Assembly: GCF_040676675.1 (NCBI RefSeq)
Contig: NZ_JBFAPK010000001.1
Location: forward strand, 310,001 to 374,000
Direction of reading: 5' to 3'
Source: JBFAPK01 sp040676675
Lineage (GTDB): Bacteria; Actinomycetota; Actinomycetes; Mycobacteriales; Micromonosporaceae
Length of the DNA: 64,000 nucleotides
The notes beneath the pieces are model-generated. The model was not told the DNA's origin. It worked only from the letters and a program-made list of their open reading frames with translations, and did not search any database. Within the stretch, counting starts at the first letter, position 1, and each line of letters starts with the position of its first letter. A program made the position numbers and the translations under genes. Positions 46,214-54,250 of the stretch are shown here, piece by piece.

Positions 46214-47818
46214 ATGGCCCTGCCGTTCGTCGTCGCCACGATGACCCGCCGGGGAATGCTCACCCCGGGCTCCCCGGTCCGGATCGCGGCCCAGCTCAAC
46301 GCCCTGCGCAAGTGGGGACTCAGCCTCGCCGGCGAGCTGCGCCAGGCCGCCGCCCGCGACCCCGACCGGACCGCGCTGGTCGACGCGGGCCAGGGTGAAC
46401 TCACCTACCGCGAGCTGCTGCACCGCTGCGAGCGGCTGGCGGTGGCGCTGCACGGCGCGTACGGCATCGCGGCCGGGGACCGGATCGGGGTGCTCTGCCG
46501 CAACCACAGCGGCCTGGTCGAGTCGGCGGTCGCCGGCACCATGCTCGGCGCCGACACGGTGCTGGTCAACACCGGCCTGAGCGCCGCGCAGCTCGCCGTC
46601 GTCGCCGAGGAGCAGGGGCTGCGGCTGCTCATCCACGACGTCGAGTTCGCCGAGCGGGTCGTCACGGTGCCGGCGGCGGTGCCCCGGGTGGACGAACGGC
46701 AGCTGGCGCGGCTCATCGAGGAGGCGCCCCCGGACGAGCTGCGCCCGCCCGCGCGGGACGGGCGCACCATCGTGCTGACCTCGGGCACCACCGGCACCCC
46801 GAAGGGCGCGCAGCGGCGTACGCCCGGCGGGTTCGGGCCGTTGGTCTCCATCATCGACCGCATCCCGCTGCACGCGCGCGACCGCGTGATGATCGCCGCC
46901 CCGGTCTTCCACACCTGGGGGTACGCCGCTCTCCAGGTCGCCTTCGCCATGCGCGACACCGTCGTGCTCCAGCGCCGGTTCGAGCCCGCCGAGGCGCTGC
47001 GGATCATCGCCGAGCAGCGGTGCGTCGCGCTCTTCGCGGTACCGGTGATGCTGCAACGGCTGCTGGAGGTACCGGCGCCGCCGGAGCCGCTGCCGTTGCG
47101 GATCGCCGCGGTCAGCGGGTCCGCGCTCCCCGGCGGGCTGGCGACCCGGTTCATGGACCGCTTCGGCGACATCGTCTACAACCTGTACGGCTCGACCGAG
47201 GTCTCCTGGGCCTCCATCGCCACCCCGGCCGACCTGCGCCACGCCCCGGCCAGCGCCGGCCGCCCGCCGTACGGGACCCGCGTGGCGATCCTCGACCGGC
47301 AGGGCGAGCCGGTGCCGGCCGGGCACGTCGGGCGCATCTTCGTCGGCAACGAGATGCTCTTCGAGGGCTACACCTCCGGCAACGGCGGCGAGAGCCGGGA
47401 CGGGCTGCTGGGCACCGGCGACCTCGGCCACGTCGACGCCGACGGGCTGCTCTTCGTGGACGGCCGCGAGGACGACATGATCATTTCCGGTGGCGAGAAC
47501 GTCTTCCCGTCCGAGGTGGAGGACCTGCTCGCCGGACTGCCCCAGGTACGCGAGGTCGCCGTGATCGGCGTACCAGACCCGGAGTTCGGTCAGCGGCTCG
47601 CCGCGTTCCTGGTGCTGCACGACGGCGAGGCGCTCGACCCGGAGGCGGTACGCGAGTACGTCCGCCACTACCGGGCCCGGTTCTCGGTGCCGCGCGACGT
47701 CACGTTCCTGCCGTACCTGCCGCGCAACGCCACCGGCAAGGTGCTCGCCCGGGAGCTGCGGCGCTGGTCGGAGGCGGGCCGGCTCGGCGGCGAGCGGTGG
47801 GACGGACCGAACCCGTAG
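46214..47818 (+). CDS. AMP-dependent acyl-CoA synthetase (FadD-like)
   Basis: 534 residues (AGGAGG upstream at 46198-46203). The adenylation motifs are complete: TIVLTSGTTGTPKGA, NLYGSTEVSWA, GDLGHVDADGLLFVDGREDDMIISGGENVFPSEVEDLL, and the C-terminal Lys in NATGKVLARELRRW. It activates fatty or aromatic acids to CoA thioesters. It completes the SCP2, dehydrogenase and ligase operon, probably for catabolism of a particular acyl substrate. Confidence 0.94.
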   Translation: MALPFVVATMTRRGMLTPGSPVRIAAQLNALRKWGLSLAGELRQAAARDPDRTALVDAGQGELTYRELLHRCERLAVALHGAYGIAAGDRIGVLCRNHSGLVESAVAGTMLGADTVLVNTGLSAAQLAVVAEEQGLRLLIHDVEFAERVVTVPAAVPRVDERQLARLIEEAPPDELRPPARDGRTIVLTSGTTGTPKGAQRRTPGGFGPLVSIIDRIPLHARDRVMIAAPVFHTWGYAALQVAFAMRDTVVLQRRFEPAEALRIIAEQRCVALFAVPVMLQRLLEVPAPPEPLPLRIAAVSGSALPGGLATRFMDRFGDIVYNLYGSTEVSWASIATPADLRHAPASAGRPPYGTRVAILDRQGEPVPAGHVGRIFVGNEMLFEGYTSGNGGESRDGLLGTGDLGHVDADGLLFVDGREDDMIISGGENVFPSEVEDLLAGLPQVREVAVIGVPDPEFGQRLAAFLVLHDGEALDPEAVREYVRHYRARFSVPRDVTFLPYLPRNATGKVLARELRRWSEAGRLGGERWDGPNP

Positions 47819-47909
47819 GGGCCGCGATCCGGGTAGGACCGGGGCTGCGGCCCGGATGCCGGTACGGCCGGCGACCGACAGGCTGTCAGCGGGGGACGGG
47901 CCGGGCGCG

Positions 47910-47958
47910 ACCGGTACGCCCGGCGCAGCATCGGGGGAGCTGGGCCGGGCGTACCGGT
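47910..47958. terminator. Bidirectional terminator between synthetase and exonuclease-fold genes
   Basis: Perfect 15-bp arms (47910-47924 with 47944-47958) and a 19-nt loop between the convergent stops. Confidence 0.75.
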
Positions 47959-47963
47959 GCCGG

Positions 47964-48926
47964 TCAGGCGGTGACCGAGACGGTGACCGTGCCGATCAGG
48001 ATGCGGTGGTCCGAGCAGGGGCCGCCGCAGCTGGTGGCGATGCTGAGCGAGTCCCCGTCGTACGCCCCGGCGAGCCGGTCCTCCCGTACGAAGATCAGGT
48101 CGATCTTCTTGCCCTGCCCGCAGAGCCCCTCGGTGTTGCCGTCGGCGACCGTCGTCTCGCCGTAGCCGACGCAGCGCGAATCGGTGTCGTCCAGCTCCCG
48201 GTACGCGCCGGTGTTGCCGGAGTTGTTGGCCACGTCGAGGCTCGGCGCGTACCACGGGTTCAACCGCCCGTAGTGCGGCTGGGCGTTGAAGTCGCCCGCG
48301 ATGATCACGGTGTCGCCGGCGGCGTGGAACGCCTCCACCCGGGCCAGCACCTCGCCGAGCTGGGTCTCGTTGATTTTCTCACCGTTGATCACATCGTTCG
48401 ACGGGGTGATGTGCGTGGTGCAGAACCGCAGGTGCGGCCGCGCCTCCAGCGGGGCGCAGAGCAGCTTGCGCCGCTCGGAGCTGCCGTCCTCGGCGAGCGC
48501 GTACCGGTTCGCCGCGCCCAGCGGCGCACGACTGAAGATGGCCAGCCCGAACGGCTCACCGCCGCACGCGGTGTCGTTGTGCGGCTCGAACCGGGAGAAG
48601 TTCTCCACGTCCTGCGGCCAGCCCGAACCGCGCAGGTTCGACTGCACCGCCTTGTACTGGCTCCAGCACAGCTCGTTCAGCGCCGCGAAGTCCGAGTCCC
48701 GGTTACGGATCGAGTTGGCCAACGCCGTGATCAGACCGTCCGTGGTGGAGCCCCGGTGCATCTTCCAGCCGGCGACGTTCCAGGTCCACGCGTCGTACGT
48801 GGCGGTCACGGCCGCCGCCGGCGCCGCTACCGCACCGCCGATCGGCGCCGCGACGGCCGGTACGGCGACGGCGGCCGACGCCGTGAGACCGACCGTCAGC
48901 ACTGCGAACACCCTGCCGAGTCGCAT
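47964..48926 (-). CDS. Secreted endonuclease/exonuclease/phosphatase-fold protein
   Basis: 320 residues from ATG 48926 (GGAGG upstream). Signal peptide ending AVAVPAVAA. TWNVAGWKM, FAALNELCW (Glu for metal), LRFCTTHITPSND, AGDFNAQP and CSDHRILIG form the EEP fold with catalytic Asp/Asn and the terminal Asp-His. Six or more cysteines suggest disulfides. It could be an extracellular DNase or a phosphodiesterase. The sequence does not decide. Confidence 0.9.
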   Translation of the reverse strand: MRLGRVFAVLTVGLTASAAVAVPAVAAPIGGAVAAPAAAVTATYDAWTWNVAGWKMHRGSTTDGLITALANSIRNRDSDFAALNELCWSQYKAVQSNLRGSGWPQDVENFSRFEPHNDTACGGEPFGLAIFSRAPLGAANRYALAEDGSSERRKLLCAPLEARPHLRFCTTHITPSNDVINGEKINETQLGEVLARVEAFHAAGDTVIIAGDFNAQPHYGRLNPWYAPSLDVANNSGNTGAYRELDDTDSRCVGYGETTVADGNTEGLCGQGKKIDLIFVREDRLAGAYDGDSLSIATSCGGPCSDHRILIGTVTVSVTA

Positions 48927-49117
48927 AAAATTCTCACTTCCTCCCCAGTGGAGCCGCGCTCGGGCGGCTCGTCCGTCCGTCACCGGCGGACCCGTCCGGC
49001 GCGCGCCGGAGCTACGTCGGGCTGGCGCGCGCCGCCTAAGATCAATTGCATCCACCCCGGAGGGTGCGCGAGAAGGCTCGACCGCTCGAACACCCGCTCG
49101 CACGCCAAGGACTATCG

Positions 49118-49564
49118 ATGACCAAGCCCGTCGATTCAAGCGGTACCGGCCCGGCCGGGATCGATTCCACCGGCATCGAGCGCATGCTCGCCGACGCGAC
49201 CTCGGCGCTGGAGAGGTTCCAGGCGAGCGGCGCCGACGCCGAGCCCGTCGAGGGCACCGGCGAGGCGGCCGACGGCATGATCCGGGTCCGGGCGGCCGCA
49301 CCCGGCCAGCTGACCAGCCTCACCCTCGATCCCCGGGTGCTGCGGCTGGACTCCGAGACGCTCGCCGAAGAGCTGCTCTCGGCCGTGAACGCGGCCCTCG
49401 CGGACCTGCGCTCGCAGGCCGGCGGTGGCGGCGGTCTGGCGGACTTCAGCGGGCTGAACGAGCGGCTCAAGGAGATCCAGGAGAACGCGAGCCGGCAGCT
49501 CAACGCCTTCGCCAGCGCGCTCGTCGACGCGCAGCAGCGCATGGCGGGCCAGGGCGGCAAGTGA
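49118..49564 (+). CDS. YbaB/EbfC-family protein (EspL-like) of the toxin module
   Basis: 148 residues. IERMLADATSALERFQASG, AADGMIRVRAAAPGQLTSLTLDPRVLR, LAEELLSAVNAALADLRSQ and a C-terminal amphipathic helix match the YbaB/EbfC fold. Stand-alone paralogues of this kind are commonly found beside WXG100-type genes in actinobacteria; EspL of the ESX-1 system is one. The stop overlaps the next gene's start by one base, so it is coupled to the WXG-like genes. Likely a chaperone or structural partner, though DNA binding is possible. Confidence 0.85.
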   Translation: MTKPVDSSGTGPAGIDSTGIERMLADATSALERFQASGADAEPVEGTGEAADGMIRVRAAAPGQLTSLTLDPRVLRLDSETLAEELLSAVNAALADLRSQAGGGGGLADFSGLNERLKEIQENASRQLNAFASALVDAQQRMAGQGGK

Positions 49565-49893
49565 TGGGTGACCTCTCGGTCGACCCGGACCGCCTGGACG
49601 AGTCGGGCCGCGCGCTCGAACAGGTGGCCGCCCGCCTCGGTGACGCGCTCCAGGCGTTCCAGGCCGAGTTGCAGGGCTTCGGCCGCCCGTGGGGGTCCGA
49701 CGACATCGGCTCGCTGATCGGGGTGGCGCACGACGAGGTCTCCTCGTACGCCTTCGAGTGCTACCAAAGCGTCCTCGACGAGATCGCCTCGGCCGGGGAG
49801 GACGTCTCCGGCATGGCCACGCTGCACCGGGTGAACGAGGCCGAGATCCACCGCCGGTTCACCTCCATGCACGACTCGCTGGGCCGGGGCTGA
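49564..49893 (+). CDS. WXG100-like small helical protein
   Basis: 109 residues. LSVDPDRLDESGRALEQVAARLGDALQAFQAELQGFGRPWGSDDIGSLIGVAHDEVSSYAFECYQSVLDEIASAGEDVSGMATLHRVNEAEIHRRF has the length and helix-turn-helix layout of WXG100/ESAT-6-like proteins, with PWGSDD at the turn where W-x-G sits. Overlaps the YbaB gene by one base and ends 4 bp before the next gene. Expected partner or co-substrate of the toxin carrier. Confidence 0.85.
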   Translation: MGDLSVDPDRLDESGRALEQVAARLGDALQAFQAELQGFGRPWGSDDIGSLIGVAHDEVSSYAFECYQSVLDEIASAGEDVSGMATLHRVNEAEIHRRFTSMHDSLGRG

Positions 49894-49897
49894 TCCG

Positions 49898-50392
49898 GTG
49901 GGACTGCAGTTGCCGGGCGAGTTGCGGTCGCTGCTCGACCTCCTCGGTTACTCGTGGCCCGAGGCCGACGAGGAGAAGCTGCTGGAGATGGGGCAGGCGT
50001 GGATCCGGTTCTCCGGCACCCTCTCCGGCATCGTCGACGAGGCCAACGGGAGCGCCGCGGCCGTCTGGTCCGGGCAGCAGGGCCGCGACATCCAGGCGTT
50101 CCAGCAGTGGTGGTCAAACCAGGAGAGCCCGATCGCGAACCTGGGCGACGGGGTCACGGCCGCCCTGCTCACCGGTACCGGGCTGATCATCTGCGGGGTG
50201 ATCGTACTGGCGCTCAAGATCTCGGTGATCGTGCAACTGGTGATCCTGGCCATTCAGATCGCCCAGGCGGTCGCCACGGCGGTGGCCACCTTCGGCGCCT
50301 CGCTCGCCGAGATCCCGATCTTCCAGCAGCTCGCCCGGACCATCATCAACAACCTCTTCCAAGAGGTCGTCTGGCAACTGATCGACGGGTAG
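49898..50392 (+). CDS. WXG-like toxin carrier with two membrane helices, ends at in-frame TAG before EndoU
   Basis: 164 residues from GTG 49898. The first ~90 residues are helical (LPGELRSLLDLLGYSWPEADEEKLLEMGQAWIRFSGTLSGI, AAVWSGQQGRDIQAFQQWW; the VWSG turn is WXG-like) and match the N-terminal domain of actinobacterial polymorphic toxins. Two hydrophobic segments follow (TGLIICGVIVLALKISVIVQLVILAIQIA and AVATFGASLAEI), then IINNLFQEVVWQLIDG. Translation stops at TAG 50390-50392. The next codon is CGG, then the ATG of the EndoU gene in the same frame. It may be the first half of a split toxin. Confidence 0.88.
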   Translation: MGLQLPGELRSLLDLLGYSWPEADEEKLLEMGQAWIRFSGTLSGIVDEANGSAAAVWSGQQGRDIQAFQQWWSNQESPIANLGDGVTAALLTGTGLIICGVIVLALKISVIVQLVILAIQIAQAVATAVATFGASLAEIPIFQQLARTIINNLFQEVVWQLIDG

Positions 50393-50395
50393 CGG

Positions 50396-50902
50396 ATGGC
50401 GCAGCGGCACAGCCAGCGGAAGGCGACGGGAAAGCTCCTCCGGGCCGCCCTGCGGTACCTGCGCAAGCAGGACGCGCGGGTGGCGAAGCGGGCCCGGCCG
50501 GACCGGATGACGCCGGAGCGGTTGCGACACATGATGGAGGGCGAGAACCGCAAGGGCTACCACTACCGCCCCGGCGGGTCGGACTTCCCGGACCGCAGGA
50601 TCACGCAGGTGGTACGCCGCAACCCGACCACCAAGGTCTACGAGGCGAAGGTCGAGTTCTACAAGGACCCGCCCGGACAGTGGGTACCCAAGGTCGGTCA
50701 GGGCCGCAGCACGTTCTTCCCGGACCACTGGACCCCGAAGCAGGTCGACGACGCGGTCACCGACGCCTTCAACCACGCCGGCGCGAACAACACCAGGTTC
50801 CCGGACGGCACCTGGACGGGCACGTCGAAGGAGGGCGTACCGATCATGGGATATTACGATTTGGCGACCGGCGCGCTGAAGCACGGCTTCCCGTACCTGT
50901 AG
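50396..50902 (+). CDS. EndoU-type nuclease toxin domain
   Basis: 168 residues from ATG 50396. After a basic helical lead (RALRYLRKQ-type) comes RHMMEGENRKGYHYRPGG, VEFYKDPPGQW, STFFPDHWTPKQVDDAVTDAF and TWTGTSKEGVPIMGYYDLATGALKHGFPYL. The spaced His residues, the FFPDHW block and the G-Y...AFP-like end are the pattern of bacterial EndoU RNases (tRNA or RNA cleavage) used as toxin tips. It lies in the same frame as the preceding carrier, separated by TAG-CGG. The assignment is by motif recall; a profile search would settle it. Confidence 0.8.
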   Translation: MAQRHSQRKATGKLLRAALRYLRKQDARVAKRARPDRMTPERLRHMMEGENRKGYHYRPGGSDFPDRRITQVVRRNPTTKVYEAKVEFYKDPPGQWVPKVGQGRSTFFPDHWTPKQVDDAVTDAFNHAGANNTRFPDGTWTGTSKEGVPIMGYYDLATGALKHGFPYL

Positions 50903-50942
50903 CAGCCCATTCCCACCCGCGGCAGCCAAGGAGACGTTGGCG

Positions 50943-51344
50943 TTGAGTTCCATCAGCTTCTACACGGACGAGAACGGCTTCCCGCGGTACCGGACCGAGG
51001 ACGACCGGTACGTCCCGCTCGGCGTGTGGTTCGTGATGGAGCTGCGCAACTCGCCGTACCAGTGCCTGGACCTGCTCGCCATCGTCGACGACGTGGTCAG
51101 CGGCCGGGCCGAGGCGACGGAGTGGGAGGGCGAGGCCTTCGAGGTACGGGTGACCAGGGCCGGCGCCACCGCGCGCAACACCATCCTCGAAGACCAGCGG
51201 GGACAGTACTCCCTGGCGGAACTCCAGCGGGCGGCCGAGGACTACTGGCGCTACGTCTCCGACCGGCCCGAGACCGCCGCCGACATCGCGGACTGGGAGA
51301 AGACCTGGCAGCGCAGCCACCCGTACCGGGGGCGGCTGTTCTGA
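50943..51344 (+). CDS. Candidate immunity protein for the EndoU toxin
   Basis: 133 residues from TTG 50943 (AAGGAG nine bases upstream; a TTG at 50937 is too close). MSSISFYTDENGFPRYRTEDDRYVPLGVWFVMEL, an acidic middle, EAFEVRVTRAGATARN and YSLAELQRAAEDYWRYVSDRP. The acidic character, size and position straight after a toxin are typical of immunity proteins. The alternating pattern recalls UPF0231/YacL, but weakly. No other assignment suggests itself. Confidence 0.7.
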   Translation: MSSISFYTDENGFPRYRTEDDRYVPLGVWFVMELRNSPYQCLDLLAIVDDVVSGRAEATEWEGEAFEVRVTRAGATARNTILEDQRGQYSLAELQRAAEDYWRYVSDRPETAADIADWEKTWQRSHPYRGRLF

Positions 51345-51452
51345 GCCGTCCGCCGGACGGTGAGTCGCCGGCCTCGTTCCGGCGCGGCGGGTGAGCCGGC
51401 GTCGTGTCTCCGTCCCGGTGCGGCGGGTGAGCCGGGGGCGTTCCCGCGCGGC

Positions 51453-52706
51453 TCAGCGGTCGGGCAGCTCCACCCGGCCCTCGACCGCGGCCAGCGCGAT
51501 GTCCCGGCGGTGGTGCGAGCCGTTCAGGGTCACCCGGTCGACCAGCGCGTAGGCGGCCTCCCGAGCGGCGGCCAGGTCCGGGCCGGTCGCCGTCGCGCAG
51601 AGCACCCGACCACCGGCCGAGATCAGGGCGCCGTCCTCGGCGCGGCGCGCGGTGCCGGCGTGCACGATCCCCGGGGCGTCGGCGCCGTCGATCACGTCAC
51701 CGGTGCGCGGGCTGGCCGGGTAGCCGGCCGAGGCGACCACCACGGTCACGGCCGCGCCCGGCCGCCAGCGCAGCGGCGGGTGCGCGGCGAGCGTACCGGT
51801 CGCGGCGGCGTGCAGGAGGCCGCCGAGCGGCGAGTCCAGCAGCGCGAGTACGACCTGCGTCTCCGGGTCCCCGAACCGGGCGTTGAACTCGATCACCTTG
51901 GGCCCGTCGGCGGTGAGCGCCAGGCCGACGTAGAGCAGCCCGGCGAAGGGCGTGCCCCGGCGGCGCAGCTCGGTCAGGGTCGGCCGGACGACGCGGTCGA
52001 GCACGTCGTCGACCAGGTCCGGCGGGGCCCACGGCAGCGGCGCGTACGCGCCCATGCCGCCGGTGTTCGGGCCGGTGTCGCCGTCCCCGGCGCGCTTGAA
52101 GTCCTGAGCCGGGAGCAGCGGAAACGCGGTCTCGCCGTCGGTCACCACGAAGAGCGAGACCTCGGGGCCGGCCAGGTACTCCTCGACCACGACCCGGCCG
52201 CAGCGCTCGGCGTGCGCGAGGGCGGCGGCCCGGTCGGCGGTGACGACCACGCCCTTCCCCGCGGCGAGCCCGTCGTCCTTGACCACGTACGGGGCGCCGA
52301 ACTCGTCCAGCGCCCGCTCGATCTCGTCCCGCCCGGCGCAGGCGTACGCCCTGGCGGTCGGTACGCCGGCCGCGGTCATGATCTCCTTGGCGAACGCCTT
52401 GGAGCCCTCCAGCCGGGCGGCGGCGGCCGAGGGGCCGAAGACGGGGATGCCCTTGGCGCGTACCGCGTCGGCGACGCCGGCCACCAGCGGCGCCTCGGGG
52501 CCGATCACCACCAGGTCGGCCTCGGTCTCCACGGCGAGCGCGGCGACGGCGGCCGGGTCGGTGGCGTCGACCTGGCGCAGCTGGGCGACCTCGGCGATGC
52601 CGGGGTTGCCGGGGGCGGCGACGAGCTGATCGACCGAGGGGTCAGCGGCGAGTCCGAGCGCGAGCGCATGTTCCCGCCCGCCGCCACCGATGAGAAGTAC
52701 GCGCAC
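51453..52706 (-). CDS. purD: Phosphoribosylamine-glycine ligase (PurD)
   Basis: 417 residues from GTG 52706. VRVLLIGGGGREHALALGL opens the Rossmann part. The ATP-grasp motifs are APYVVKDDGLAAGKGVVV, VVVEEYLAGPEVSLFV and KVIEFNARFGDPETQVVL. It makes glycinamide ribonucleotide from phosphoribosylamine and glycine, the step after PurF. Downstream of purA on the same strand, but a long inverted repeat lies between, so they may be separate units. Confidence 0.97.
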   Translation of the reverse strand: MRVLLIGGGGREHALALGLAADPSVDQLVAAPGNPGIAEVAQLRQVDATDPAAVAALAVETEADLVVIGPEAPLVAGVADAVRAKGIPVFGPSAAAARLEGSKAFAKEIMTAAGVPTARAYACAGRDEIERALDEFGAPYVVKDDGLAAGKGVVVTADRAAALAHAERCGRVVVEEYLAGPEVSLFVVTDGETAFPLLPAQDFKRAGDGDTGPNTGGMGAYAPLPWAPPDLVDDVLDRVVRPTLTELRRRGTPFAGLLYVGLALTADGPKVIEFNARFGDPETQVVLALLDSPLGGLLHAAATGTLAAHPPLRWRPGAAVTVVVASAGYPASPRTGDVIDGADAPGIVHAGTARRAEDGALISAGGRVLCATATGPDLAAAREAAYALVDRVTLNGSHHRRDIALAAVEGRVELPDR

Positions 52707-52739
52707 GAGGCCCGATCGTACGCGACCGCCCCCGCCCCT

Positions 52740-52819
52740 CTCGTCGATCATGGAGTTGTGGCGCCGACAAAAGCCGCCACTCGGGGCATACCGCCGACCA
52801 CAAGTCCATGATCGACGAG
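52740..52819. repeat. 80-bp palindromic element between purA and purD
   Basis: A 22-bp arm at 52740-52761 (TCGTCGATCATGGA core) pairs with 52798-52819 with one mismatch, around a 36-nt centre. It has a sharp boundary and different composition from its flanks. It looks like a dispersed intergenic palindrome that could end or attenuate transcription, or protect the message 3' end. Confidence 0.8.
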
Positions 52820-52839
52820 GATGGCGGCGGGCGGGGCCG

Positions 52840-54126
52840 TCAGATGAGCGGGTGCCGGACCACGTTCTCGTCCCGGCCCGGACCGACGCCGACCACGGAG
52901 ACCCGGGTGCCGCAGAGCTCCTCGATCCGGGCCAGGTACCGGCGGGCGTTCTCCGGCAGCTCGGCCTCGGTACGCGCCTTGGAGATGTCCTCCCACCAGC
53001 CGTCCAGCTCCTCGTAGACCGGCACGGCGTGGTGGAACGCGGTCTGCGTCATCGGCATGTCGTCGAAGCGCTCGCCCTCGATCTCGTACCCGACGCAGAT
53101 CGGCACCTTCTCGAGCCCGGTCAGCACGTCGAGCTTGGTGATCACCAGGTCGGTGATGCCGTTGAGGCGGCACGCGTAGCGGGCCACCACCGCGTCGAAC
53201 CAGCCGGTACGGCGCTCCCGCCCGGTCGTGGTGCCGTACTCGACGCCGACCTTGCGCAGGTGCTCGCCCTGGGCGTCGAAGAGCTCGGTCGGGAACGGTC
53301 CGGAGCCGACCCGCGTCGTGTACGCCTTGCTCACCCCGATCACCCGGGTGATGGCCGTCGGCGGGATGCCGGCGCCGACGCAGGCCCCGCCCGCGGTCGG
53401 GTTGGACGAGGTCACGAACGGGTAGGTGCCGTGGTCCATGTCGAGCATGGTCGCCTGGGCGCCCTCCAGCAGCACCGTCTCGCCCCGGTCCAGCGCGTCC
53501 CAGAGCATGGCCCGCGTCTCCGCGATGTACGGCCGCAGCCGCTCCGCGTACTCCAGGTACTCCTCGGTCACCGCGTCCAGGTCCAGCGCCTTGCGGTTGT
53601 AGACCTTGAACAGGATCTGGTTCTTCTCCCGGAGCACCAGCTCCAGCTTCTTGCGCAGGATGCCCGGGTCGAGCAGGTCCTGGAGCCGGATGCCCATCCG
53701 GGCGACCTTGTCGCCGTACGCCGGGCCGATACCCCGCCCGGTCGTACCGATCCGGGACGAGCCCAGGTAGCGCTCGACGACCCGGTCCAGCGCGCGGTGG
53801 TGCGGCATGATCAGGTGGGCGTCGCCGGAAATCCGCAGCCGGGAGACGTCGACGCCGCGCTCGGCCAGTCCGTCGATCTCGGCCAGCAGCACCTTGGGGT
53901 CGACCACCACCCCGTTCCCGATGATGATCATCGCGTTCGGCGACAGCGCCCCGGACGGCATCAGGTGCAGCGCGTACTTCTGCCCGTCCGGGGTGATGAC
54001 GGTGTGGCCGGCGTTGTTGCCGCCCGAGTAGCGGACGACGTAATCGACCTCCCCGCCGAGCAGGTCGGTAACCTTGCCCTTGCCCTCGTCGCCCCACTGA
54101 GCCCCGATGAGCACGATCGCTGGCAT
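52840..54126 (-). CDS. purA: Adenylosuccinate synthetase (PurA)
   Basis: 428 residues from ATG 54126 (GGAGG upstream). PAIVLIGAQWGDEGKGKVTDLLGG is the GTP-binding P-loop with catalytic Asp. NNAGHTV carries the catalytic His. TTGRGIGPAYGDK, QATMLDMDHGTYPFVTSSN and GPFPTELFD are also conserved. It commits IMP to AMP synthesis using aspartate and GTP, and PurB acts next. Divergent from the DAGK-like gene. Long open frames upstream are shadow. Confidence 0.98.
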   Translation of the reverse strand: MPAIVLIGAQWGDEGKGKVTDLLGGEVDYVVRYSGGNNAGHTVITPDGQKYALHLMPSGALSPNAMIIIGNGVVVDPKVLLAEIDGLAERGVDVSRLRISGDAHLIMPHHRALDRVVERYLGSSRIGTTGRGIGPAYGDKVARMGIRLQDLLDPGILRKKLELVLREKNQILFKVYNRKALDLDAVTEEYLEYAERLRPYIAETRAMLWDALDRGETVLLEGAQATMLDMDHGTYPFVTSSNPTAGGACVGAGIPPTAITRVIGVSKAYTTRVGSGPFPTELFDAQGEHLRKVGVEYGTTTGRERRTGWFDAVVARYACRLNGITDLVITKLDVLTGLEKVPICVGYEIEGERFDDMPMTQTAFHHAVPVYEELDGWWEDISKARTEAELPENARRYLARIEELCGTRVSVVGVGPGRDENVVRHPLI

Positions 54127-54250
54127 CTTTCCCCGCCTCCAAGGGCTCGGGTGCCAGGTGGCGACCGCGCGGCGAGCCCGAGGTGTCAGGCTAACAAGAA
54201 GTGACGACCGGCCCGCACAGGCCGTGGTGGAAGGCAGGAGGCCTCCTCCC

